Source: Atriophallophorus winterbourni (taxonomy: Eukaryota > Platyhelminthes > Trematoda > Plagiorchiida > Microphallidae). From it: a stretch of DNA of 64,000 bases. Made by a program: the position numbers and the translations under genes. The notes under the pieces were generated by a model. That model ran no database searches and was not told the DNA's origin. It was given only the letters and a program-made list of their open reading frames with translations. The stretch covers positions 1-64,000 of the forward strand of contig JACCGJ010000666.1 in assembly GCA_013407085.1 (NCBI GenBank). The letters run 5' to 3'. Positions 56,101-64,000 of the stretch are shown here, piece by piece. Each line of letters opens with the position of its first letter. Position 1 is the stretch's first letter.

Positions 56101-59100
56101 CTGGTTCATCTTTTTCGAGGTGGTCATCGTTCGAATGGTTCTCACGCAATCCTTCCGAAACCTGAATTTGTACGGGTTCCGGTCCTTCGATTTTTGTCTT
56201 GTCCTTGAGGTCGGTGTTGTACATATAATCTCGTGATTTGCATTCCCCACTAATGCAGTCTGTGCGTGCTCGAATCAATGGGCTTACTATTCTTTTCACC
56301 TAAAACTGTACTGAAAGTTTTACTACTTTTAATTTAATGGTTTAGAGAGCAATCTGTCTAAAGGCTTTTGTTTCGTTGACAGACTTCGCCCAGTGGACGT
56401 GGAGTTCATGCGTCGTTTACATCACAAGGTGAACATCGTTCCAGTGATTGCCAAAGCGGATGCGTTGAGTGCATCCGAGCTGAGTGCGTTAAAGAAGCGT
56501 CTGCTCGCCGACTTTGACCGTTACGCTATCGACATATACCGTCTACCGGTATGCGATAGTGACGAAGAGGAAGAGATTGTGCAGCTGGACAAGGAAATTA
56601 AGGTAAAACAATGGTTTCGCAAACTCCATCGATGTGGTAGGCAGTATGCTTAATCTCCTTGTTGTGGAGATTCCGAATTTGTTTAGGCCCCACCCTCCCC
56701 ATATTTATGTCGTTTTTATGGTAATGTTTTACTTCTGACAGCTTCGTCAGACGAAGAGTGATAGTCACAACAAGAACATGACTAATTAACATTCCACGCA
56801 GGACCTCTATGAGAATGTCGATTCACGTAGATATGGCCGGGATCAGTGGTCGATTTGCCTAATGCGGTGTGTAATCACATCAGTGTGGTCCAAGTGAACC
56901 CGACTTGATCATGTATGGTATGGCATGAAAGCACCAGCCTGCCGCACAGCCAGAGACTGCACGTGGGCTAAGATACTGTCAGTTTACCCAGGCCTGGACA
57001 GACATGAGGAAGAAAAAAGAATAGGAAATGGTAGTGAGACTCGAGCCTGTTTCAGCATGCAGCTCACTACCTCTGCCCAATCAATTTAGCACGATGTTAG
57101 CCGCACAGCACAAAGTACCACACGATTGCACATCCCTGTCTTAAGTAACATTCTTGGTCTGACGAATCTTCTGTGTCGGATGCGAAACGTTACCCCCCCG
57201 AATACTGCTCTAACCGATTGCGTACAAATGTCGTTCCCGTTAGGAATACACGATCGGTCCCAAACATATTCCACTCATTATTTCTAGCCAATATGATGCG
57301 GTTTCTTTTTCAAAAAGCTTCTCACCTTCTTTTCACTTCACAGAGCGTTTTGCCATTCGCTGTCATCGGGAGCAATTGTCTCGTGGATGTCGGAGGTGGA
57401 AAACGCGCTCGTGGTCGTCAATACCCGTGGGGAGTTGTTGAAGTGGAGAACCCCCAACACTGTGACTTCACCAAACTCCGTGTGTTCTTGCTTAAGTAGG
57501 TTTACGTGGCCGTCTCCGGTGCATGATGTGACACATTTTCTCGCTGTTCTTTCCACGAAAGTTCATCTGCTGGTGTCTTCTTTCTTCCAGAACGCATATG
57601 CAGGATCTGAAGGATCAGGCCCTGAATGGGCATTATGAACGCTTTCGTGCCGAGTACATTAAAGAACGCATCAGTATACGTCAGGGCGATCAGGTTGACT
57701 CAATGACCAAGTGAGTTTGTTGTTGTTTAGGCTGCTTTGAGTTTCTTTTGTTTGTAACGGCTTGTTCTTCGTTCTGGTTGACATTGTTGCAGTGTTTCCG
57801 GTTTTAAATTAATCGTATATCGCACGAAGAACAAGATTGCTGAACTTGTAAAATGAAGAGCAGTTGGGCCAAACGTGGGGATGATGGTGTTGGAATCAGC
57901 CATTCGTGCCTTATTGCCATATGGTTCCAACGGATTTATCCCTTAATAAATGAATAAATTAAATCACAAGCCTGATCCCGGCAAAGTGCCGCACAATCAA
58001 AGACTGCAGGTTACCCAGGCCTAGACAGATATAGGAAAGCAAAATAGCAATGGCAGTGTTTTCGCATGCAGCTTACTACCGGTGGCAAATCAATTTAGTA
58101 TGGTGTTAGCTGCGCAGCACAGAAGTGCTGCAAAACCTTGCATTCATGCCTACCAAATAGCGATACAGAATCTTGCACTAAAAGGAGTCTAAAAGCCTTG
58201 AGCGCGAATTGAATGATGTTTCAAGTTTAACATTGTCAGGGTTATGGAGAATAATGCAATAAGTGATGATTGGGATCTGAAGTCTACGGTTTGCTCAGTG
58301 TACATACACTGCTCGCTGTTTTGTATCCGTCGGTTCCCTTGTTAGCGGCTGCAACCGATTAACACGGGTTTAGCGAACATTTGTCGCGAATGGCAACGAT
58401 CTACACACCTTGTCTAACATTTCGGTCCCTGGATTTTCTACAACGCTGCATGTACACATGGCTTGTGTTTTCGAAAACCGTGTTCCACTCATGCTACCTC
58501 GAGCTCAGTTTCACGAACATGCATCTGAGAACCAGCTCATTGATGTCTTTGCAGCGAGACTCCAACAATTTTCCGTCCTGCCTGGGCTACTTTACAGATT
58601 ATCTCTGTGAGAGAAAGCGCACACTTGCTGTTTTCCACATTTACATGCTTATTTTAGATCGAGTAAACACTATCGGTTACTCCGCAGAACGTGATCATAT
58701 CCCATTACGTTTGTTACTTGTTACATCCACAGCTCCAATGATAGTTTACCCGTCGGTATTATTCTCTGATTTTTCTAACTGTTTGCGCTTTGCGTTCGTG
58801 GTGCTTTTCAAATAAAAATTCTATTTGCCTACATTTGACGTGGTTTTCAACTCTCTCTCTTGGGTGGTTGTTTTTTGTTCGATTCTATGATTTTACGCGA
58901 GCTTTATCTTCGGATGTGCAATCGTGCAGCATTTTGTGTTGTGCGGCTAACATCGTGCTTAATTAATTGGCCAACGGTAGTGAGCTGCATGCTGAAACAC
59001 GATACCATTTCTATTTCCCCTCTCATATCTGTCTAGGCCTGGGCAACCTGAGAGTATGTTAGCCCACGTGCAGTCTCTGACTGTGCGGCACTTTGCCTGG

Positions 59101-61588
59101 ATCAGGCTTGTGCTTTCATACCATACCATATCAACGCTTCGTTGTTGGGCTGTGCGGTTGTTTACCAAACTGATATTGAGTAGTTGCGCACCGAAATTAG
59201 CAAAGTTGGTTGCCGGGATAAAAACTACGGCACCAGATAAAACGAGTGGTATTACGTCGCTTCCGTCTAAAGAAACCGGTTCTATGTTTCTACCTTGAAA
59301 AAGTGCAGTGATTGCTGTCTGTGCGCTCACTATTTTCACCTAAAAGTCAACCCGTGTTGTCCGTGACTTCTTAACCGTGAATCTCTTTTATTTGGGCTAT
59401 CCAATCGAAGTACACATTTTGCAATTGATCACGCAGTCATATGTGCTTAACAAACAAATTAGCATCGCTTCGCTGACGCACAACCAGGCACGGACAATTG
59501 CATTCGTTAAAATCTTTCTGTGACCAACTCCGATCAGAACCACTTGTTGCTAACTCAGCTCAAACTACAAATGGCTTATTCCTGCGTTTTTATTTTTGAT
59601 TATCCATTCCTCTGGCACATAATTTAACCATAATATCCACCACGCTGGTTTAACCGCGATTGTCTGCTTATACTGTTGACCAACGAAACCATCGTTGTCA
59701 TTTGCTTCGCTTTCGGTAGACCGTCAAAATAGCAGACTAGTTGCACTCATACCATCTTATCAACAGTTTTATTCTGTCAATCTGTCTATGTTTAACCGAA
59801 AGATTCGGATCCCGTAGCATGTTCTTTGTTGCAGTAATCAATTCAACGAAATGTTAGCAGTTTGGGATTTGTTTACTTATAGTTTGCGAATCCTTGAATT
59901 TGTCTATCCATCTTCTCTTGTGCCTCGTGAGCAGTTACATCAAACGGTTGTATGTTGCTTCTTTCTGTTCTGTCAATATCATCTTCCACACTGCTTTTCT
60001 GACCTATCGCTTTATGGACCCTTTTGCTTATTTTGACCTTGATTTACTGCGCACACCATTTGTCGTAGAGTCCATTTCCACAGCTGACGCGCACTGCTTG
60101 GCCTTTTTATTACTTCTGCCTACTTCATCACTGGTTGTTCAAAAGGCTAGCTACCGATTTGAGCCTGTCTTTCAAGCGATGCTTTTTAAATGCGATCTAA
60201 TCGCGATTACACATCCTATCACCCAGGCGACCGGTCTCCTTTTGTGCGCGCACCGCATCATAACGTCGCTCGTTAACTGTCGCAAGCACACATGCACGAA
60301 AACATTCACACCGTCTGCAATCTCACCAGTTTCCGTTTTCTTCTTGTATAGGAAAAATGAAATGGGAGCCGTATTCGATGGGACGGTAAACGCCAGCGCT
60401 TTATTACGTCACAAAGAAGAGGAGGTTCGTTTCCTTGTTTTCGTGTGTTTGTAATTCGATTTTGTGTGTGATGTTGATCGGGTCCATGCTATTACACAGG
60501 ATATGGGGTCAGAGTTTCAATTGGACGATTCGGGGTTCTGGAAGTGTGTCAAAACTGTCTTACCCAGGAGTGAAACTGGCATCAACAGTCGTTGGGAAAA
60601 TGAGTGGGACAAATAAGTAAAACAGCTGGCAAGTTCCTCGTTATTGAGGCCTAGCGCGGTTTCGATCGGATCACTATCCTGATGCAATTCATCACTGTGG
60701 AAGTCGTTACGTATTGATTGAATACCGACACTTGGCAACCAACCAGGTGGCTTGACAAAATACCTTTTTCCCATCAAATAAAAGACAAAATGAAACGAGT
60801 TCGCTTAGTCAACATTCAAATGTGCCTATCAACAATCGTGCAAACGAACAAAGAGCATATCGATCCTTGGGCCCGAGGGCTAAAACTATTGAAGGTTCAA
60901 TCCAGGAATGATGCATCTTGATCTCGTCTTCAGATACATCGAATGTGAAACGTTAGAATCAGCCGTGTCAACCTATTTTCCGACACCAATGCAGATTCCA
61001 CATCTTTTAACGATCATCCAAGTGCTACCAAACCGTTTCATGTAGACGCCCGTCGTCGCATTCAAAGTTAATTTATTTCTTTTGTCTGTTTTGTGGCACA
61101 CTGTACTTAATCCTATTATCTCCACCTGATGACAGTAAACAGCCAGAAATTGGTTGTGGTGTAATTCCCGGGGATGTGATTAACACTGTGCATTGATGTT
61201 TATTGTGTTATAAGATAATTAACATCCCCCAGCTGTCAAATGGACCCTAGCCCTGTATGTTAGATGGCTCGGTACGCTGAAGCTGTATGTTGACATACGG
61301 CATGCTACCTTTAGCCAGTCCTGGCATGTTCGTGAAGGCCATCTGAATCCAAGCCTTGGTCTTCAGTTACCAAAGTTTTAGCTCTATTTGGCCCAGCTTT
61401 AGCTCACCAAGTGTCCTTCCATCTTGTTCCTTTCCCAGTTACAACGCATGCAGCAGATGGTCGTTCGCATGCAAGAACAAATGAAGCGAAACCTTCCCCC
61501 GACGGTCCCAGCGTCCCATCCCCCGGCCCCATCACTTCCTACGCCTACCGGTGCTCCCATCGCGTCTTCGGGGTTAAATCAACTTTAA
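45605..61588 (+). CDS. Septin, SEPT2/4/5 group (nine-exon gene)
   Basis: Septins are filament-forming GTP-binding proteins that assemble with other septins at the cell cortex and cytokinesis sites. I assembled this model from nine exons (45605-46135, 46210-46309, 50871-51081, 53984-54118, 56383-56602, 57344-57495, 57591-57710, 60352-60424, 61439-61588). They total 1692 nt, giving 563 aa plus TAA, with every junction in frame. Visible motifs are a polybasic stretch before the G domain (IHRKAMKKG), the G1 P-loop GESGLGKST (residues 211-219), G3 DTPGF (268-272), G4 AKAD (349-352) and the septin unique element around [13 protein letters not shown] (423 onward). A short heptad-like coiled coil (about 510-530) is followed by a Pro-rich tail. 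The short RMQQM-type coiled coil and the G-domain wording fit the SEPT2/4/5 group, to which schistosome SEPT5 belongs. The roughly 180-residue N-terminal extension is long for this group. The start ATG is the first after an in-frame TGA at 45548, but an upstream exon cannot be excluded. Confidence 0.9.
46210..46309 (+). CDS. Septin exon 2
   Basis: The acceptor is TTGCAG before 46210 and the donor is GTAAGT at 46310 (phase 1). It encodes the start of the conserved septin core: [18 protein letters not shown], including the basic patch that binds phospholipid in septins, then FTVMIV leading into the P-loop. Confidence 0.88.
46427..46632 (-). repeat. SINE-like repeat copy
   Basis: It carries the family landmarks in reverse: CATGCCTGATTCAAGC, CCAGGCTTAGACAGAT, CATGCAGCTCACTACTGGTG, AGCACAGAAGTGCTGCACG. 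Confidence 0.75.
47086..47122. repeat. (TA)n microsatellite
   Basis: This alternating TA run lies directly before the SINE-like copy at 47123. Confidence 0.95.
47123..47384 (+). repeat. SINE-like repeat, complete copy with CATA tail
   Basis: This is the best full-length copy, about 260 bp. It starts at GCCACGGATGTGCAATCG, has a middle AGTGAGCTGCATGCTGAAAC, then TCTGTCTAGGCCTGGGCAAC, and ends in CATACATACATA units (47346-47380). Confidence 0.85.
48313..48406 (+). repeat. SINE-like repeat, partial, diverged
   Basis: It has TGTCTGTCTCGGCCTGATGA followed by CCTGACAGTATCC and CACTTTGTCTTGATCC. Confidence 0.6.
49045..49613 (+). repeat. 570-bp dispersed repeat, plus copy
   Basis: The sequence is inverted at 55347-55915 and partly repeated at 51130-51600. 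Landmarks include CTTTTGTGCGACTATCTCC at the left, CCTGCAAGGCAGCGGAGGTT, AACGAGCTCCATCTGCCCGA and CCGGCTATGACAACCTTTG at the right. There is no coding domain, and no terminal inverted repeat was seen. Confidence 0.85.
50511..50715 (-). repeat. SINE-like repeat copy
   Basis: Diverged reverse copy: CATGCCTGATCTAGTC, GCAAGCCTAGACAAAC, GGCAAATCAATTTATCACGG, ATTACACATCCG. Confidence 0.7.
50871..51081 (+). CDS. Septin exon 3 (G1 and G3 motifs)
   Basis: This exon begins with the P-loop (GESGLGKST, with the first Gly codon split over the intron) and runs to [13 protein letters not shown]. It ends in phase 2 at AAAG|GCAAGT, a GC donor. The only nearby GT (51086) would put exon 4 out of frame, so the GC boundary is the supported one. 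The switch-I region (TSTTQIE) keeps threonines. Confidence 0.92.
51130..51600 (+). repeat. 570-bp-type repeat, diverged partial copy
   Basis: It shares CTCCCGAAGCCTTTCCCGCA, CGCAAGGCAGCGGAGGTTTG and GACGAGCTCCATCTACCCGG with 49045-49613 but differs at its left side. Confidence 0.7.
51819..51917 (-). repeat. SINE-like repeat, partial
   Basis: Reverse right half: GTATGAAAGTGCAAGCCTGA, GTCAGAGACTGCACG, CCCAGGCCTAGACA. Confidence 0.75.
52732..52962 (+). repeat. SINE-like repeat, complete copy with CATT tail
   Basis: It runs from GCACGGATGTGCACTCG to GGCTTGTGCCTTCATTC, ending in CATT units. Confidence 0.82.
53288..53506 (-). repeat. SINE-like repeat copy
   Basis: Near-complete reverse copy, from TTTCATGAAAGCACAAAACT to GATTGCACATCCG. 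Confidence 0.8.
53528..53702 (+). repeat. SINE-like repeat, right half, with a partial second unit
   Basis: TACTGTCTGGGCCTGGACAA starts the first unit. A second diverged right end follows (GTGTCTGATTGCGCGGG... TTTCATACATCATACATAC). Confidence 0.7.
53984..54118 (+). CDS. Septin exon 4
   Basis: The exon starts after CTGTAG at 53984. Its first base completes a Ser codon begun in exon 3. It encodes [16 protein letters not shown] and then the conserved [15 protein letters not shown] segment, ending at a GTACGT donor (54119), phase 2. It is too short to stand out as a long open frame but matches the septin fold closely. Confidence 0.92.
54274..54320 (-). repeat. SINE-like repeat, short fragment
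   Basis: Only GTCTGCACGTGGTCTGAGAT and CTGTCAGGTTGCCCAGGCCT are left. Confidence 0.6.
55347..55915 (-). repeat. 570-bp dispersed repeat, inverted copy
   Basis: The reverse complement of 49045-49613 over its whole length, from CAAAGGTTGTCATAGCCG to GGAGGAGACAGTCGCACAAAAG. It differs by a few percent and small indels. It lies in intron 4. Confidence 0.87.
56383..56602 (+). CDS. Septin exon 5 (G4 motif)
   Basis: The acceptor is GTTGACAG before 56383 and the donor is GTAAAA at 56603 (phase 0). It encodes [20 protein letters not shown], then VIAKAD (the G4 specificity motif), and an acidic stretch ([11 protein letters not shown]) common in septins. Confidence 0.93.
56915..57135 (-). repeat. SINE-like repeat copy
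   Basis: Reverse copy in intron 5 from TATGGTATGGCATGAAAGCA to ACGATTGCACATCC, with a short deletion near the left end. Confidence 0.8.
57344..57495 (+). CDS. Septin exon 6 (septin unique element)
   Basis: The exon starts after CTTCACAG and ends in phase 2 at AA|GTAGGT. It encodes PFAVIGSN followed by [16 protein letters not shown] and HCDFTKLR, the septin unique element that builds the filament interface. Confidence 0.93.
57591..57710 (+). CDS. Septin exon 7
   Basis: The acceptor is TTCCAG before 57591 and the donor is GTGAGT at 57711. The exon encodes THMQDLKD and [13 protein letters not shown], the end of the G domain, then a short polar linker. Intron 6 before it is only 95 bp. Confidence 0.92.
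57960..58135 (-). repeat. SINE-like repeat copy
   Basis: Reverse copy in intron 7 with CACAAGCCTGATCCCGGCAA, CCAGGCCTAGACAGATATAG and CAGCACAGAAGTGCTGC. An internal part is deleted. Confidence 0.75.
58911..59130 (+). repeat. SINE-like repeat copy
   Basis: Plus copy in intron 7 from CGGATGTGCAATCGTGCAGC to GCTTTCATACCATACCATA. Confidence 0.82.
60352..60424 (+). CDS. Septin exon 8
   Basis: The exon starts after TTGTATAG and ends at GAG|GTTCGT, a weak donor, in phase 0. It encodes [10 protein letters not shown] and then LLRHKEEE, which leads straight into the coiled coil of exon 9. Frame agreement on both sides is the main support. Confidence 0.8.
61439..61588 (+). CDS. Septin exon 9 (coiled coil and C-terminus)
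   Basis: A good pyrimidine tract and TTTCCCAG precede 61439. The exon encodes [18 protein letters not shown], the short coiled coil typical of the SEPT2 group, followed by a Pro/Thr/Ser-rich tail ending in NQL and TAA at 61586. I saw no clear AATAAA signal in the next several hundred bases. Confidence 0.87.
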   Translation, partial: LQRMQQMVVRMQEQMKRNLPPTVPASHPPAPSLPTPTGAPIASSGLNQL

Positions 61589-62139
61589 ATTTGGCTGGCC
61601 TTCCCACTCGCGCTGCATTTTCACGTTCGATTCGCTTTTATTGATTTCTTCCTAGCACAGCAATGTTTACGTTTATTACTCAATCGTTTTCGCTGCTAGT
61701 CCTTTTTCCGACCGAGCATGTGTGTCGTTTATTTTCTTCTCAGCTGTTTCGTACTACAATTTTATACCACAATTGTAATCCACGGTAATGTGCATTTATA
61801 TATATTTGTCTGTAATCTATTTTTCGTCTGTCTTGTCAGCCAACTAAATATCCTGGCGCGCATGTAAGCGTTTTTTTCGTGTGGCGGTTAGTCTATGTGA
61901 ATGAATCATCGTGTATTTGTGTAAATAATCTGACCACGCGGAAAATTGTTCAATCGATTGATGGCATGGTTCGGTCCTTTTCGTTGATTGGTGACATTCC
62001 CGGTTTTTTGGCCGAATGGGGAAGGTCTGGTAGCAAGGTGGGCAGATGATTTGGGCGAATGATAGAGGTCGAGGAACCATTTGGGCTGTTGTGACGAAAC
62101 AAATTAGCTGCAGCTTCTACGCACCACAAACGATTTTAC

Positions 62140-62312
62140 ACATATCAGTACTCTGCGGCTAACACCGTGCTAAAATGATTTACCACCGGCAGTGAGCTGC
62201 ATGCTGAAACACGCTGTAGTCTTATACATGTCTAGACCTGTGTAACCTGACAGTATCTTAGCCCACGTGCAGTCTATGAATGTGAGGCACTTTGCTTGGA
62301 TCGCGCTCAGAC
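62140..62312 (+). repeat. SINE-like repeat copy downstream of the septin gene
   Basis: GCGGCTAACACCGTGCTAAA, AGTGAGCTGCATGCTGAAAC and GTAACCTGACAGTATCTTAG are all present. Confidence 0.75.
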
Positions 62313-62499
62313 AGTAACGTTTTGTGTACCTCTATGACCAGCTATGCTTGGTGGTGCTCTCCGAGCACCTTCAGAGTTACTCATACCATGAAGGTCAATG
62401 GATAGAGGTCAGGCAAACACGGTCTCAACCGAACCCGCTGCCTTGTGGGTCAGGCTTTTTAGCCAAAGGCTTTTGTCGAGAACCCTAATTGTTTTCCTG

Positions 62500-62545
62500 T
62501 CTAGGCATGGGCGACCTGGCAGTATCCCAGCCCGCATACAACCGA
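62500..62545 (+). repeat. SINE-like repeat, short fragment
   Basis: GTCTAGGCATGGGCGACCTG followed by GCAGTATCCCAGCCCGCATA. Confidence 0.5.
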
Positions 62546-62779
62546 CTATTACTACGAAACCCAACACCATAGTGCATCGGCCGTCGCGCACGATAAACAG
62601 GGTCGCCTTACCTGCTGCATACAGCAGAGCGTGTAAGCGAAAACAAGCTACTACTTGCCCTACACTTCAAAATGTTTCTGACCATTCCCCTCCCCCATCC
62701 ACTCCGTCTGTCAATCCCATCTTTAGAAAAGACCGCGCTGAACATGTTGGAACCAGCAAGCTGCATTGGCTCTTACCTT

Positions 62780-64000
62780 AGATAGTCTATCTATTGATGT
62801 TTTCTGTTTATCGGAAACGCGCTTATATGATCTGTCTATAATTACCGAACTTACTGCCCCAAACCTTTAAAATCGCTTCTTTTTGCGCTGCTCTGGTGAT
62901 CCTGTAGCTGCCATTTCAGGACGGGTGGGTGTTGGTATAGTGCTGCATTCACGTGCCGAATCCTGTTTAATCGATTGGATTCCTTGCAATAGCAGAATGT
63001 GCGCAGTTAGACTAGCCACTAATGTTAGACCAAACTCAAAATCCTATAATCAGATATGCTTGTTTATTGAAACAACTTACGCCCCGACTAACACCAATTC
63101 CGACGACGAGAAGAACGCTTTCTACGACTATCTTTATGCTCTTTTGCGACGTGCAAATAGCTCCAGACTATTGTTGTCTTAGCGGGAGATATGAATGCCA
63201 GACTAGGTCATAAAAGATGTCAATGTGCCACATGGCGCTCGCCGGATGGAAGCCAACCTTTGGCCTAAATCGACGATATCGCCATAAGTGCTCGCTGGAT
63301 AGGTTGCATTGAGGACTGCCGCTCCCTTTGGAATACCTGCGTAGATTCAGATCATGCTCTTGTGCGATGTAGGTTGTTGTTAAAGTTCTTCGGTACGAAG
63401 CCTTCGTTTGGGAAACGCCTTGTGATCGAACAATTATCTCAGCCTGCAGTTCAAAATATTTATAGGACCACCTTGAGTAACTTGCTTTGTGTGCAACTGC
63501 CGATGAAAGGTAGAACAATATAGCAATATTGCGAGCCACCGCAATAACAGCCTGTGGGACTACACAATCAACTCAACAGACCCACGGGATTTCACAGCGC
63601 TCCATAGAAATTCTTCACCAGCGACACCAAATACCTCATGGTCCTGGACACAATACAGAGCGTATACGCGTAAGGAATGAACTTAAACGGAGCTTAAGAC
63701 TAGACAGAGAACGTGGTGGCTAAATAAAGTCGAACGAATGAAAATAACAAATAATGCGGGTAACGTGCGAAAACTTTTCCAACTTATTCGCTCGACGGGG
63801 CCTACGAAAAAAGAGTGAGTGAGACTCACTGAAATAGACGATAATCTTATCACTAATAAGAATCGCCGCCTCTCACGCTGGGCCGAACATTTTGAAGAAC
63901 AATTCAGCTGGGCGTCCTGCAACAGAATCATTCCCTCATTTGAAGCAGTGTGATCCTTGCCGGTTAGCGTAGATCCCCCTAATGATTTAAAAATTAAAGC
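62780..64000 (+). pseudogene. Decayed RTE-like LINE, continues past the window
   Basis: Endonuclease text comes first: LSIDVFCLSETRLYDLSI, then GRVGVGIVLHSRAESCLIDW, FIETTYAPTNTNSDD, AGDMNARLG (63186 onward) and CVDSDHALVRCRLLL (63340 onward). Then comes the section before RT: LFQLIRSTGPTKKE, then RRLSRWAEHFEEQFSWA (63860-63920). The order and wording (GDMNARLG, SDH, RWAEHFEEQ) are those of RTE-type LINEs such as schistosome SR2. Stops and frameshifts are frequent. The RT core lies beyond 64000. Confidence 0.75.

Larger units (their letters stand above)
57711..60351 (+). other. Septin intron 7
   Basis: This intron of about 2.64 kb contains SINE-like copies at 57960-58135 (minus) and 58911-59130 (plus). 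Open frames at 58381-58815 and 59894-60351 have no recognisable domain and are treated as intronic noise. Confidence 0.75.

Noticed and set aside
58381..58815. 144-codon frame in septin intron 7
   Set aside because: It has no domain or supporting splice structure, and low-complexity hydrophobic text in a repeat-rich intron.
59894..60454. 186-codon frame ending over septin exon 8
   Set aside because: Only its last part (60352-60424) is exon. The rest is intron read-through with an unrelated composition.

Overview
The window is eukaryotic and looks like a parasitic flatworm genome, most likely a trematode. The reasons are one large multi-exon host gene (a septin of the SEPT2/4/5 group) with introns from 74 bp to over 4.5 kb, very dense decayed non-LTR retrotransposons of CR1/Jockey type, BEL/Pao-type LTR element derivatives and RTE-like LINE pieces. 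The species cannot be named from sequence alone. There is one assembly gap of exactly 1000 N (17621-18620).

Positions 1-43600 are a retrotransposon graveyard with no convincing complete host gene. I separate the LINE copies into working groups. LINE-A has an ORF1 with a PHD-type finger and lies on the minus strand at 1-430, 15015-17620 and 40029-43590, with plus-strand 3' tails at 14102, 18621 and 39117. LINE-B (plus) lies at 10858-12065 and 35262-38460, the latter almost full length. LINE-C (minus) lies at 1565-6291, 7800-10850 and 30430-34690. LINE-D lies at 19334-21600 (minus) and 21770-23790 (plus), arranged head to head. A short BEL/Pao derivative with a perfect 5-bp target duplication (2985-5194) sits inside a LINE-C copy. 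A second BEL/Pao-type element with two 558-bp LTRs and only gag (24441-27148) is followed by a diverged solo LTR (28590-29155).

A block of about 4.5 kb occurs twice (13136-17620 and about 38150-42634). Its left part differs by several percent, while its right 2.7 kb looks identical and runs into the assembly gap. This could be a recent duplication with conversion, or an assembly artefact.

Positions 45605-61588 hold a nine-exon septin gene on the plus strand, predicted at 563 aa. Exon lengths sum to a multiple of three, every junction keeps frame, and the G1, G3 and G4 motifs, the septin unique element and a short C-terminal coiled coil are present. Intron 3 uses a GC-AG boundary. The long introns are packed with copies, in both orientations, of a SINE-like repeat of about 220-260 bp. 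They also hold an inverted pair of a second repeat of about 570 bp that brackets exons 3 and 4. After the gene, a decayed RTE-like LINE runs off the right edge (62780-64000).
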